This document shows positions 23,960-32,134 of a DNA stretch of 64,000 nt, piece by piece. How positions within the stretch are numbered: the first letter of the stretch is position 1; every line of letters starts with the position of its first letter. Source of the DNA: Penaeicola halotolerans (GTDB taxonomy: Bacteria; Bacteroidota; Bacteroidia; Cytophagales; Cyclobacteriaceae); NCBI RefSeq assembly GCF_016464625.1, contig NZ_JAEAGO010000001.1, positions 62,001 to 126,000 on the forward strand. Reading direction: 5' to 3'. Below the pieces are notes generated by a model. That model worked only from the letters and a program-made list of their open reading frames with translations, was not told the origin of the DNA and searched no databases. The translations under genes were made by a program, and so were the position numbers.

Positions 23960-25036
23960 ATGACCTTTTTATTTTACTTACCCTTGATCTTAGTCTATGC
24001 TGTCTTTGCGATCTATGCAGAGCGGAAGATTGCGGCTTTTATCCAAGACCGTTTGGGACCTATGGAGGTGGGTAGGTATGGTTTGCTTCAGACAGTAGCT
24101 GACTTGCTGAAGCTGCTTCAAAAGGAAGATATCATCCCAGCAGCTGCGGATAGGTTTATGTTTAGGGTGGCGCCATTTTTAATCTTTGTATCCATCTTTG
24201 TAGGTTTTTCTGTGTTACCTGTTTCTGCCTCTATGGCAGGATCAGGCGCTTCTACGGGGCTTTACTTTTTACTGGCATTCGTCTCCTTAGATGTATTAGG
24301 GATGCTATTTGCTGGCTGGGGATCCAATAATAAGTATGCGCTCTATGGAGCTATGCGCTCGGTCGCTCAGATCGTTTCCTATGAGATACCACTTAGCTTA
24401 TCAGTACTGTCTGTTATTGTTTTGTCTCAGAGCTTGGACTTACAAGAAATTTCCTTTCAGCAGAGCATTTGGTCAGATCAAAAGAGCTATTTGCTAGGGA
24501 TTTCGGCTTTGGGTGAAGTGAGTTCATGGGGAGGTTTTTTCACTTGGAATATCATCAGACTCCCAATTTTGGTCCCTGTCTTTGTGATTTATTTCATTGC
24601 ATCTCTAGCAGAGTCTAATCGAGCACCCTTTGACCTAGCAGAAGCTGAATCTGAGTTGATAGGAGGATTTCATACGGAATATTCTGGCTTTAGATGGGCA
24701 CTGATCATGTTGGCAGAGTATGGGATGATGCTGCTAGTATCTATTTTGGCTGCTATTCTTTTCTTAGGTAGCTGGAATTCACCGTTGCCAAACATAGGGA
24801 CTGTAAAGCTAGCAGAATGGACCAATGGGAGCATAGGAACTTGGACTTCCTACGCTTGGGGTAGTTTTTGGCTTTTGAGTAAGGCTTTTCTATTGATCTT
24901 TGTGCAGATGTGGGTCAGATGGACCTATCCTAGACTCAGGGTAGATCAATTGATGAACTTATGTTGGAAATACTTAACTCCTGCCGCACTTTTATTACTT
25001 TTGTTGAGTGCAGTATGGGTACTCTCATGGGTCTAA
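23960..25036 (+). CDS. nuoH: NADH-quinone oxidoreductase subunit H
   Basis: 358 residues with eight or so membrane segments. Conserved loops: AERKIAAFIQDRLGP and MEVGRYGLLQTVADLLKLL in the first half, and NRAPFDLAEAESELIGGF followed by TEYSGFRWALIMLAEYG, the loop that lines the quinone site. The N-terminus is short, beginning directly with the first helix. It joins the Q-module to the membrane arm of complex I. First gene of the nuoHIJKLMN run; its stop is 10 bases before the chosen nuoI start. Confidence 0.95.
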   Translation: MTFLFYLPLILVYAVFAIYAERKIAAFIQDRLGPMEVGRYGLLQTVADLLKLLQKEDIIPAAADRFMFRVAPFLIFVSIFVGFSVLPVSASMAGSGASTGLYFLLAFVSLDVLGMLFAGWGSNNKYALYGAMRSVAQIVSYEIPLSLSVLSVIVLSQSLDLQEISFQQSIWSDQKSYLLGISALGEVSSWGGFFTWNIIRLPILVPVFVIYFIASLAESNRAPFDLAEAESELIGGFHTEYSGFRWALIMLAEYGMMLLVSILAAILFLGSWNSPLPNIGTVKLAEWTNGSIGTWTSYAWGSFWLLSKAFLLIFVQMWVRWTYPRLRVDQLMNLCWKYLTPAALLLLLLSAVWVLSWV

Positions 25037-25046
25037 TCAAAGCATA

Positions 25047-25982
25047 GTGAAAGGAGCAAATAATACATATTGGGGGAATATCAAGGAGGCAATTAGCTCA
25101 CTAAAAAGTGGTCTTAAACTGACCATGAAGCACTTGTGGCAGGCGAGAACAAGCCAAAAGCATGTGGCTATAGGAGATGATACTTACTTTGATCAAGACT
25201 CAGGCTTAGTCACGCTTCAGTATCCTAAGCAGCAGTTACCAGTTCCAGATACAGGTAGATACAAGCTTCATAATGAAATAGACGACTGTATCGTCTGTGA
25301 TAAATGTGCTAAAGTTTGCCCAGTAAACTGCATAGACATAGAGCCTATCAAAGCAACTGAAGAAATAGGTAAAACTTCAGATGGCACGTCTAAAAGACTT
25401 TATGCAGCTAAGTTTGATATTGACATGGGTAAGTGTTGCTTCTGTGGATTGTGTACCACCGTATGCCCTACAGAGTGTCTGACGATGACTTCAGATTATG
25501 ATTTCAGCGTATTTGACGTTAAAGAGCATAACTTTTCCTTTGCCAATCTATCTTTAGAAGAGATCATCAATAAGAAAGCGCAAGCTGCAGAAGCAGCTTC
25601 TGCTAAATCAGCTATAAAGTCTGCTCCAGCACCTGCTGCAAAGCCAGTTTTCAAACCTAAAGTAGTGGCTAAACCTCAGTCTGAGGCAAGCACAAATACT
25701 CCTTTAACTCCAGAGGAGAGTCCGAAGCCAAAGCCAGTTTTCAGACCAAAAGTTGTGGTAAAGAAAACAGAAGCGTCTAAAACGGAAAACTCCTCAGAAT
25801 CTGAAAAGCCGAAAGTCACTTCAAAACCTAAGGTGGTGATCAAGCCAAAAGTAAAAAGTGAAACTCCACCTGCTGAGGATAAGCCATCTGATGCAGATGA
25901 AAAACCTATCACACCAAAGGCTAGACCTGTCATCAAACCTAAAGTAGTCATCAGAAAGAAGAAGGAGGGAGAGGATGAGTGA
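25047..25982 (+). CDS. nuoI: NADH-quinone oxidoreductase subunit I with a long repetitive C-terminal tail
   Basis: 311 residues from GTG 25047; an in-frame GTG at 25008 would overlap nuoH. The normal NuoI core spans about 1-170: a helix region (LKSGLKLTMKHLW), VTLQYPKQQLP, and two 4Fe-4S motifs CIVCDKCAKVCPVNC and CCFCGLCTTVCPTEC that carry clusters N6a and N6b. After about residue 180 comes a tail of roughly 130 residues, absent from ordinary NuoI, built of Ala/Pro/Lys/Glu/Ser spacers and repeated units: KPVFKPKVV, KPVFRPKVVVKK, SKPKVVIKPKV and RPVIKPKVVIRKK. The tail is highly charged and probably disordered. It overlaps nuoJ by eight bases. Confidence 0.93.
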   Translation: MKGANNTYWGNIKEAISSLKSGLKLTMKHLWQARTSQKHVAIGDDTYFDQDSGLVTLQYPKQQLPVPDTGRYKLHNEIDDCIVCDKCAKVCPVNCIDIEPIKATEEIGKTSDGTSKRLYAAKFDIDMGKCCFCGLCTTVCPTECLTMTSDYDFSVFDVKEHNFSFANLSLEEIINKKAQAAEAASAKSAIKSAPAPAAKPVFKPKVVAKPQSEASTNTPLTPEESPKPKPVFRPKVVVKKTEASKTENSSESEKPKVTSKPKVVIKPKVKSETPPAEDKPSDADEKPITPKARPVIKPKVVIRKKKEGEDE

Positions 25983-26484
25983 TATGATCACGATAGCATT
26001 CTACCTATTTGCAGGCTTGTCTATTATATCAGGTATCTTTATGATTTTCACTAAAAACATCCTTTATGCAGCTTTTGCACTGATGTTTTGCTTTTTGTCT
26101 TTGGCGGGTATTTATGTTTTGTTGGGAGCGGATTTTGTAGCGATCACGCAGCTATTAGTATATGTGGGTGGAGTGCTTGTACTGCTGATTTTTGGTGTGA
26201 TGCTCACTGTCAGAGTAGAAGGTAAGTCACTTCAAACAGGCAGTCATCTCAAATGGGGCGGAGCTTTGATCGGGATTCTGTGGATAGGGATCTTGGTTCA
26301 ATTGATTTTACAGGTTGATTGGACAGCTGTGATGACAGATCAACCCATAGAAGCGTCTGTCAATTCCATAGGTAAGCTGCTTTTGAGTAAGTATGTGATT
26401 GTTTTTGAGCTTGCAGGTTTGCTACTTCTTATTGGATTGGTAGGAGCTGCTTATATCGCTGGCGCTAAAATTAGGACTAAATGA
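25975..26484 (+). CDS. nuoJ: NADH-quinone oxidoreductase subunit J
   Basis: 169 residues with five membrane helices. The conserved third helix reads LGADFVAITQLLVYVGGVLVL, containing the tyrosine and glycines of the pi-bulge that changes during turnover. ATG 25975 lies inside the nuoI end (eight-base overlap), and its own stop overlaps the nuoK start (ATGA at 26481). Part of the membrane arm of complex I. Normal length. Confidence 0.94.
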   Translation: MSDMITIAFYLFAGLSIISGIFMIFTKNILYAAFALMFCFLSLAGIYVLLGADFVAITQLLVYVGGVLVLLIFGVMLTVRVEGKSLQTGSHLKWGGALIGILWIGILVQLILQVDWTAVMTDQPIEASVNSIGKLLLSKYVIVFELAGLLLLIGLVGAAYIAGAKIRTK

Positions 26485-26786
26485 TTCCATTTGCGCATAT
26501 ATTGATACTTTCTGCTGTCCTATTTGCGATAGGACTCGCTCTCGTGGTGGTACGAAAAAATGCCATCATTGTGCTCATGGGCATAGAACTTATGCTCAAT
26601 GCAGGTAATCTTAATCTGGTCGCTTTCAATCAAAAAAATCCTGAGTTATTAGAAGGTCACCTTTTCGCGCTTGTCGTCATGATGATCGCTGCCATAGAAG
26701 CTGCAGTAGCTTTGGCTATCATATTGAAAGTGTATAAACTCTTCCAATCGGTAAATTTGGATGAAATCAATGAGATGAAAGGCTGA
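26481..26786 (+). CDS. nuoK: NADH-quinone oxidoreductase subunit K
   Basis: 101 residues, three helices, the usual size. It contains GIELMLNAGNLNLVAF and VVMMIAAIEAAVALAIIL, with the two membrane-buried glutamates that belong to the proton path. It overlaps nuoJ by four bases and nuoL by one, so translation of the three is probably coupled. Confidence 0.95.
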   Translation: MIPFAHILILSAVLFAIGLALVVVRKNAIIVLMGIELMLNAGNLNLVAFNQKNPELLEGHLFALVVMMIAAIEAAVALAIILKVYKLFQSVNLDEINEMKG

Positions 26787-28873
26787 TGGATTTAGCACCA
26801 CTCATAGCGCCCATGAAGTTAGGTCAAGAGACTTTTCAAGCTTTGATAGTCTTGGTGTTACCCTTGTGCAGCTTTTTGATCTTGGGCTTTTTAAGAAATC
26901 GCCTAGGCATCTTAGCGGGTTATCTGGCTACTTTGGTAGGCTTGGTAGGCTTAGGACTATCTGTTAACTTGTTTATTGCTGTTTGGAATTATACGACTTA
27001 TCATTTTAGGACAACATGGTTTGATATCAGTCTCGGCAAGCTCCCACTCAATTTTACGGTTGGGGTTTATTTGGATAATTTGACCGTGCTGATGTTAGTC
27101 ATGGTGAGTTTGATTGCCTTGTTGGTGATTATTTTTTCACTGGCCTACATGAAGGATGATCCTCAAGTGGCTAAGTATTATGCTTTTTTGGGGCTTTTTC
27201 AATTCTCTATGATGGGGATCATCTTAGTGGATAACCTACTCTTTATCTTTATTTTTTGGGAGCTAGTTGGATTGTCATCCTATTTACTGATCGGGTTTTG
27301 GTATCAAAAGACTAGCGCTGCACTAGCTGCTAAAAAGGCATTTTTGTTTAATAAAGTGGGAGATCTTGGCTTTATGATAGCCTTGATGATGCTTTGGAGT
27401 CAATTTTACACACTTGATATTGATGCCATCAAATTCCTTTGGCAGCAAGCTAGTCTTTCAGATCGATTTACCTTGTCAGCAGGAGGACTCTCCGTATGGA
27501 CTGATATGTCTGACACTTGGATGACGTGGATTGGTATTGCACTATTTTGTGCGGCAGTGGGTAAATCTGCTCAGTTTCCACTTCAAGTATGGTTGCCAGA
27601 TGCTATGGCTGGCCCTACACCTGTTTCGGCATTGATACATGCTGCTACGATGGTAGCTGCGGGCGTATATTTACTCGCTAGGGTATTACCTCTCTTTACA
27701 GTGGATGTCATGTTGGTACTGTCGATCATCGGTGCGCTGACAGCCCTAATGGGAGCTTTTGCTGCTTTAGCTCAATCTGACATCAAAAAGATATTGGCGT
27801 ATTCCACCATTTCTCAACTAGGGATGATGGTCATGGGCATCGGAGTTTATGCTGTGGAGGCCGCTGTTTTTCATCTTTTCACACATGCAGTATTCAAAGC
27901 TGGCTTATTTCTAGCAGCTGGTTCTGTGATCCATAGCTTGCATCAGTATGAGGCAGCAAGTGGACAGCACTTAGACGCTCAAGACACGGATCAAATGGGA
28001 GGTTTAAGGAAATTCATACCACTAACCTTTTTGACTTTTGTGCTCTGTGGGTTAGGACTGATTGGCTTTCCGGGCTTTTCTGGATTTCTCTCCAAGGAGG
28101 GCATCATAGAGGGAGCCATCGCATGGGCTAACAATGCAGATGTTTTTGCGGCTTGGCTCATTCCTGTTATGGCAATCTTGACTAGTTTACTGACTGCTTT
28201 TTATATAATAAAACTGATCATTAAGGTGTTCTTTGGCAAGTCTCCACAATGGTTGGTAGACGATCATCCAGTAAGAGAAAAAGGTTGGGCGATTAAATTT
28301 CCATTAGTTGTACTTGGCTTACTTTCTTTTTCCATTTGGTATGGACATCCATTTGATGGACATCAAAGTTGGCTCGGAGAGGGAGTAAGTCGGGCTATTT
28401 TTGGAAATGAATTCGTTCCTACTATCATAGAGGGTAAGTGGTCAATGGTTTTGGCACTGCTAGCCCTGTTAGCAGGTGGGACGATGGCCATCATGAAATA
28501 TGGCGTGGATAGGTCTTATTTTACAGAAACTGTACATTGGTTAAAGTCTATGTCTTACCATAATTTTCATTTGGACGCTATCTACATGATCATCTTTATC
28601 AGACCTAGTTATTATTTAGCTAGTGCTATTACACGATTTGACCAGCATGTATTAGATAGGTCTGTCAATTTGCTTGGAATTTCTCAGGTTGTTTTTGCTC
28701 ATATAATCGCCTGGATAGACAGAACAGTGGTGGATGGGCTAGTCAGTTTAGTTGCTAAGTTTAGCCAGTGGTTTGGAGCACTATTTAGGTGGTTTGTTCA
28801 CTCTAGGGTGCAGTCAAAGATATTGTGGGCTGTTTTGTTTGTTGTATTAATTATCCTCATTTGGATTAGATAA
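26786..28873 (+). CDS. nuoL: NADH-quinone oxidoreductase subunit L
   Basis: 695 residues. An antiporter-like core of about 14 helices includes FWELVGLSSYLLIGFW with the key Glu, FQVWLPDAMAGPTPVSALIH-like text at about 265-285, HAATMVAAGVYLLAR, and FTHAVFKAGLFLAAGSVIH. The C-terminal part from about 560 forms the long lateral helix and final anchor helix that run along the membrane arm. Distal proton-pumping subunit. TGATG overlap with nuoK; nuoM starts four bases after its stop. Confidence 0.95.
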   Translation: MDLAPLIAPMKLGQETFQALIVLVLPLCSFLILGFLRNRLGILAGYLATLVGLVGLGLSVNLFIAVWNYTTYHFRTTWFDISLGKLPLNFTVGVYLDNLTVLMLVMVSLIALLVIIFSLAYMKDDPQVAKYYAFLGLFQFSMMGIILVDNLLFIFIFWELVGLSSYLLIGFWYQKTSAALAAKKAFLFNKVGDLGFMIALMMLWSQFYTLDIDAIKFLWQQASLSDRFTLSAGGLSVWTDMSDTWMTWIGIALFCAAVGKSAQFPLQVWLPDAMAGPTPVSALIHAATMVAAGVYLLARVLPLFTVDVMLVLSIIGALTALMGAFAALAQSDIKKILAYSTISQLGMMVMGIGVYAVEAAVFHLFTHAVFKAGLFLAAGSVIHSLHQYEAASGQHLDAQDTDQMGGLRKFIPLTFLTFVLCGLGLIGFPGFSGFLSKEGIIEGAIAWANNADVFAAWLIPVMAILTSLLTAFYIIKLIIKVFFGKSPQWLVDDHPVREKGWAIKFPLVVLGLLSFSIWYGHPFDGHQSWLGEGVSRAIFGNEFVPTIIEGKWSMVLALLALLAGGTMAIMKYGVDRSYFTETVHWLKSMSYHNFHLDAIYMIIFIRPSYYLASAITRFDQHVLDRSVNLLGISQVVFAHIIAWIDRTVVDGLVSLVAKFSQWFGALFRWFVHSRVQSKILWAVLFVVLIILIWIR

Positions 28874-28877
28874 GTAT

Positions 28878-30599
28878 ATGGAAAATCATTTACTCACGCT
28901 GATAGTTTTTGCGCCTTTGGTCATGGCTGGTGTACTGCTGCTGGTGCCAGCAAAACATATTGGCTTTTTCAAATGGGGAGCATTACTTGGTAGTGTGGGA
29001 TCATTGTTAGCGGCCTTGTTTGTATTTCATCTATATGACAATAGAACGGGTGTTACAGGAATAGATAACCTCAGCACCTATCAGTTTGTAGAGAAAATGG
29101 ATTGGATCTCACTTGATCTAGGCCAACTAGGACAACTATCGATTCAGTACTTTTTAGGTATAGATGGTGTAAGCATGCCACTGATACTCCTTGCTAGTAT
29201 AGTGATGGTGATCGGGGTATTGGCTTCTTGGAGTGTGGAGGAAAAGGCGAAAAGTTATTTTCTCCTTTACTTACTTTTGAGCACTTCGATATTTGGTTGT
29301 TTTTTAGCATTGGACTTCTTCCTATTCTTTTTATTCTTTGAATTCATGCTGTTACCAATGTACTTTTTAATTGGTCTTTGGGGAGGTGTGCGCAGAGAAT
29401 ATGCCGCGATTAAATTCTTTCTATATACCTTTTTTGGTTCTGTATTTATCCTGATTGTAATGATCGGTTTGTACAGTTCTGTGATAGATCCGATTAAGAT
29501 GTCGGAGACATTGCAAGTATCGGTATCACAAGTGCAGCAAATGCTACAGCAAGGAAGTATCGCTAGTGATCAGATGATTAGGACTTTTGATATGACGGCT
29601 ATGATGCAAGCGGATAACTTCATCCCAGGCAGCGTATTGAGCTTATTCAATGGATTGACGATCGGAGGATATTCTGCCAGATTGATTGCTTTTCTCTTTT
29701 TATTACTTGGCTTTCTGATCAAACTTCCAGCTGTTCCTTTTCACACTTGGCTGCCTGACGCACACGTGGAGGCACCCACAGCGATATCAGTAGTATTAGC
29801 GGCTATTTTGCTCAAGATAGGAGGGTATGGACTGATGCGTATCGTTTATCCAATATTCCCAGAGGGAGCCATTCAATTTGCAGTTTTGGTAGGCTTCTTA
29901 GGGGTTTTAGCCATCATATATGGAGCATTAAATGCTCTAGCAATGAAAGATTTGAAAAAGATGATCGCTTTTTCTTCTATATCGCACATGGGGTTTGTTT
30001 TGTTGGGCTTAGCTTCATTGACAGCAGAAGGTGTGAGTGGCGCACTTTATCAGATGGTCTCTCATGGATTTATATCAGCTGCCCTCTTTTTGATCGTAGG
30101 CGTGATCTATGATCGTACTTATAGCAGACAGATTGCTGACTTTGCAGGATTAGCTACGCTGATGCCAAAATTTACTGCGGTGGTGGTTATCAGCTTTTTT
30201 GCCTCATTAGGTTTGCCTGGTTTTTCTGGATTTATAGCGGAGTTGCTTACGCTTCTGGGGGCTTTTCACTCTCATTCGCTCAATGACCTACTGCCTTTAT
30301 GGATGCCTATAGTTGCTGTATTGGGTTTGCTTTTGACAGCTGCTTACTATCTATGGACGATACAGCGCATGTTTTTTGGTAAAGCTTGGCTGAGAAATGA
30401 ATCATGGATGGCACGACTAACTGATTTGTCATCAAGAGAGTGGTTGATGTTTGTTCCACTGATACTACTGATGATAGCTTTGGGGGTTTTTCCTCATTTG
30501 CTTTTAGACATTTCCAAGGAGTCCATCAGCTATTTTACTGAATTGATTAATGGTAAAGGATTCGAACAATTGCAGCTTTTATACCAAATGACAAAGTAA
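28878..30599 (+). CDS. nuoM: NADH-quinone oxidoreductase subunit M
   Basis: 573 residues, about 14 helices. Characteristic blocks: FEFMLLPMYFLIGLWGG with the buried Glu, FHTWLPDAHVEAPTAISVV, LKIGGYGLMRI, SSISHMGFVLLGL and MVSHGFISAALFL. It is somewhat longer than many NuoM proteins because of a Gln/Met-rich loop (about 200-225, SVSQVQQMLQQGS) and a short extension. Antiporter-like proton-pumping subunit. It ends directly at the nuoN start codon. Confidence 0.95.
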   Translation: MENHLLTLIVFAPLVMAGVLLLVPAKHIGFFKWGALLGSVGSLLAALFVFHLYDNRTGVTGIDNLSTYQFVEKMDWISLDLGQLGQLSIQYFLGIDGVSMPLILLASIVMVIGVLASWSVEEKAKSYFLLYLLLSTSIFGCFLALDFFLFFLFFEFMLLPMYFLIGLWGGVRREYAAIKFFLYTFFGSVFILIVMIGLYSSVIDPIKMSETLQVSVSQVQQMLQQGSIASDQMIRTFDMTAMMQADNFIPGSVLSLFNGLTIGGYSARLIAFLFLLLGFLIKLPAVPFHTWLPDAHVEAPTAISVVLAAILLKIGGYGLMRIVYPIFPEGAIQFAVLVGFLGVLAIIYGALNALAMKDLKKMIAFSSISHMGFVLLGLASLTAEGVSGALYQMVSHGFISAALFLIVGVIYDRTYSRQIADFAGLATLMPKFTAVVVISFFASLGLPGFSGFIAELLTLLGAFHSHSLNDLLPLWMPIVAVLGLLLTAAYYLWTIQRMFFGKAWLRNESWMARLTDLSSREWLMFVPLILLMIALGVFPHLLLDISKESISYFTELINGKGFEQLQLLYQMTK

Positions 30600-32120
30600 G
30601 TGGAGATACAAAGCAACATACTGGATCCGATCTTTAGCTTAAGCCAAGACCTCAATTATTTTAGGCCTGAGCTGGTGCTTTTGATATGCCTATTTGTTTG
30701 CTTTTTTGCTGATTTATTGATCAAAAAGAATAAAGGGCTATGGCTCAGTAGTCTGGCGATTTCTGGTGTGTTGGCTTATTTATGGTTTAGCTATACTCAA
30801 TTCATTGGTCTGGAGGAAGAGGTTTATTTCATGTCAGATCTTATGAGATTGGAGCGGAGTATTGTCTTTGTAAAGCTGATATTTGGAGTGACAACTCTGG
30901 GGGCTATTATTTTAGCGATCAAAACTAAATGGATACAAATACCGCTCAGCCATACTGGAGAGTATTACTTTATGTTGATAGCCCTGCTACTAGGTTCGGT
31001 GCTTTTGCCGATGGCTAACAATTGGTTAGTATTCTTTTTATTGATGGAGTTTTTATCCATCACAGGCTATATCATTACTTCTTTTAATAGAGACAAGTCT
31101 TCTTATGAAGGGGCTATTAAGTACTTGCTATTTGGAGCTGCGGCATCTGCTATCATGTTATATGGTATATCACTGATCTATGGGATGACCGGTAGTATGT
31201 CCATAGGTGATCTAGCCAACGGGATGGAGCTTGATAGTGGTCTTTTGAGCTTGGGGTTACTATTTGTGCTTTTAGGAATTTTCTTCAAGATTGCACTATT
31301 CCCCATGCACGTTTGGCTACCGAGTGCATATCAGGGAGCGCCTTCAAGTGGTATCGTGCTGCTATCAGTAGCACCGAAGGTTGCAGCGCTTTTGTTTTTA
31401 TGGCATCTGACATCGATCATTGAGTTAGGCAAGATCGGTTTTGATCTGTTACCGATGTTTCAGTGGCAGCAGATGATAGGGATTTTAGCGATCATCACCA
31501 TGCTAGGAGCCAATGCAGCAGCACTATGGCAGACTAATGTCAAGAGACTTCTCGCTTGGTCCTCTGTGGGGCATGGAGGATTTATGTTAGCTGGTGTATT
31601 GACGCTATCTGCCTTTGGTCAGAGCACATTACTTTTTTATGCAAGTGTATATGCATTGATGAATATGGGAGCCTTTTTATTGGTTCTCTTGATCAAAAAG
31701 CGAACTCAAAATGAAGAAGATATCAATGCCTTTAGGGGGTTGGCTAGTTTACACCCATTTTTGGGAGTTTTAGTGACGTTATTAATGCTATCCTTTATCG
31801 GACTTCCGCCTACTGGAGGCTTCATGGCTAAATTTCTCTTGTTTTCGGCTATATGGGATACTTATCAGCAAAGTGGCGAACCCATTTATATTTGGGTCTT
31901 CGCAGCCGGCTTATTTAGCTCAGTGATATCGCTTTTTTACTATATGAAAATCCCTTATTTGATGTATTTCAAGCCTTTGAACTCTAAAGACCCTAAGCTT
32001 GTTAGCTTGAAATCATTGGATTATCTCATGATGTTCCTGATAGTGGTTGCTTTGATGGTTTTATTCTTTAAAGCAAATTGGTTGATGAACATACTGAATA
32101 GTCTTAACTTTGCGCTTTAA
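30600..32120 (+). CDS. nuoN: NADH-quinone oxidoreductase subunit N
   Basis: 506 residues from GTG 30600, immediately after the nuoM stop. About 14 helices with LLMEFLSITGYIITSF, YLLFGAAASAIMLYG, FPMHVWLPSAYQGAPSSG and LAWSSVGHGGFMLAG, the usual NuoN blocks. Third antiporter-like subunit of the membrane arm. It closes the nuo run. The PurF-like gene begins 14 bases on, with no terminator between, so that gene may be transcribed with nuo. Confidence 0.95.
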   Translation: MEIQSNILDPIFSLSQDLNYFRPELVLLICLFVCFFADLLIKKNKGLWLSSLAISGVLAYLWFSYTQFIGLEEEVYFMSDLMRLERSIVFVKLIFGVTTLGAIILAIKTKWIQIPLSHTGEYYFMLIALLLGSVLLPMANNWLVFFLLMEFLSITGYIITSFNRDKSSYEGAIKYLLFGAAASAIMLYGISLIYGMTGSMSIGDLANGMELDSGLLSLGLLFVLLGIFFKIALFPMHVWLPSAYQGAPSSGIVLLSVAPKVAALLFLWHLTSIIELGKIGFDLLPMFQWQQMIGILAIITMLGANAAALWQTNVKRLLAWSSVGHGGFMLAGVLTLSAFGQSTLLFYASVYALMNMGAFLLVLLIKKRTQNEEDINAFRGLASLHPFLGVLVTLLMLSFIGLPPTGGFMAKFLLFSAIWDTYQQSGEPIYIWVFAAGLFSSVISLFYYMKIPYLMYFKPLNSKDPKLVSLKSLDYLMMFLIVVALMVLFFKANWLMNILNSLNFAL

Positions 32121-32134
32121 TTTTCTGACAACCC

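Noticed and set aside
25008-25046. Earlier nuoI start at GTG 25008
   Set aside because: It would overlap nuoH by 29 bases and add residues that do not resemble a NuoI N-terminus; GTG 25047 fits the family length better.
25639-25980. Possible frameshift or fusion of a second gene to nuoI
   Set aside because: The tail is in frame, ends in the usual overlap with nuoJ and is repetitive rather than resembling a separate gene.
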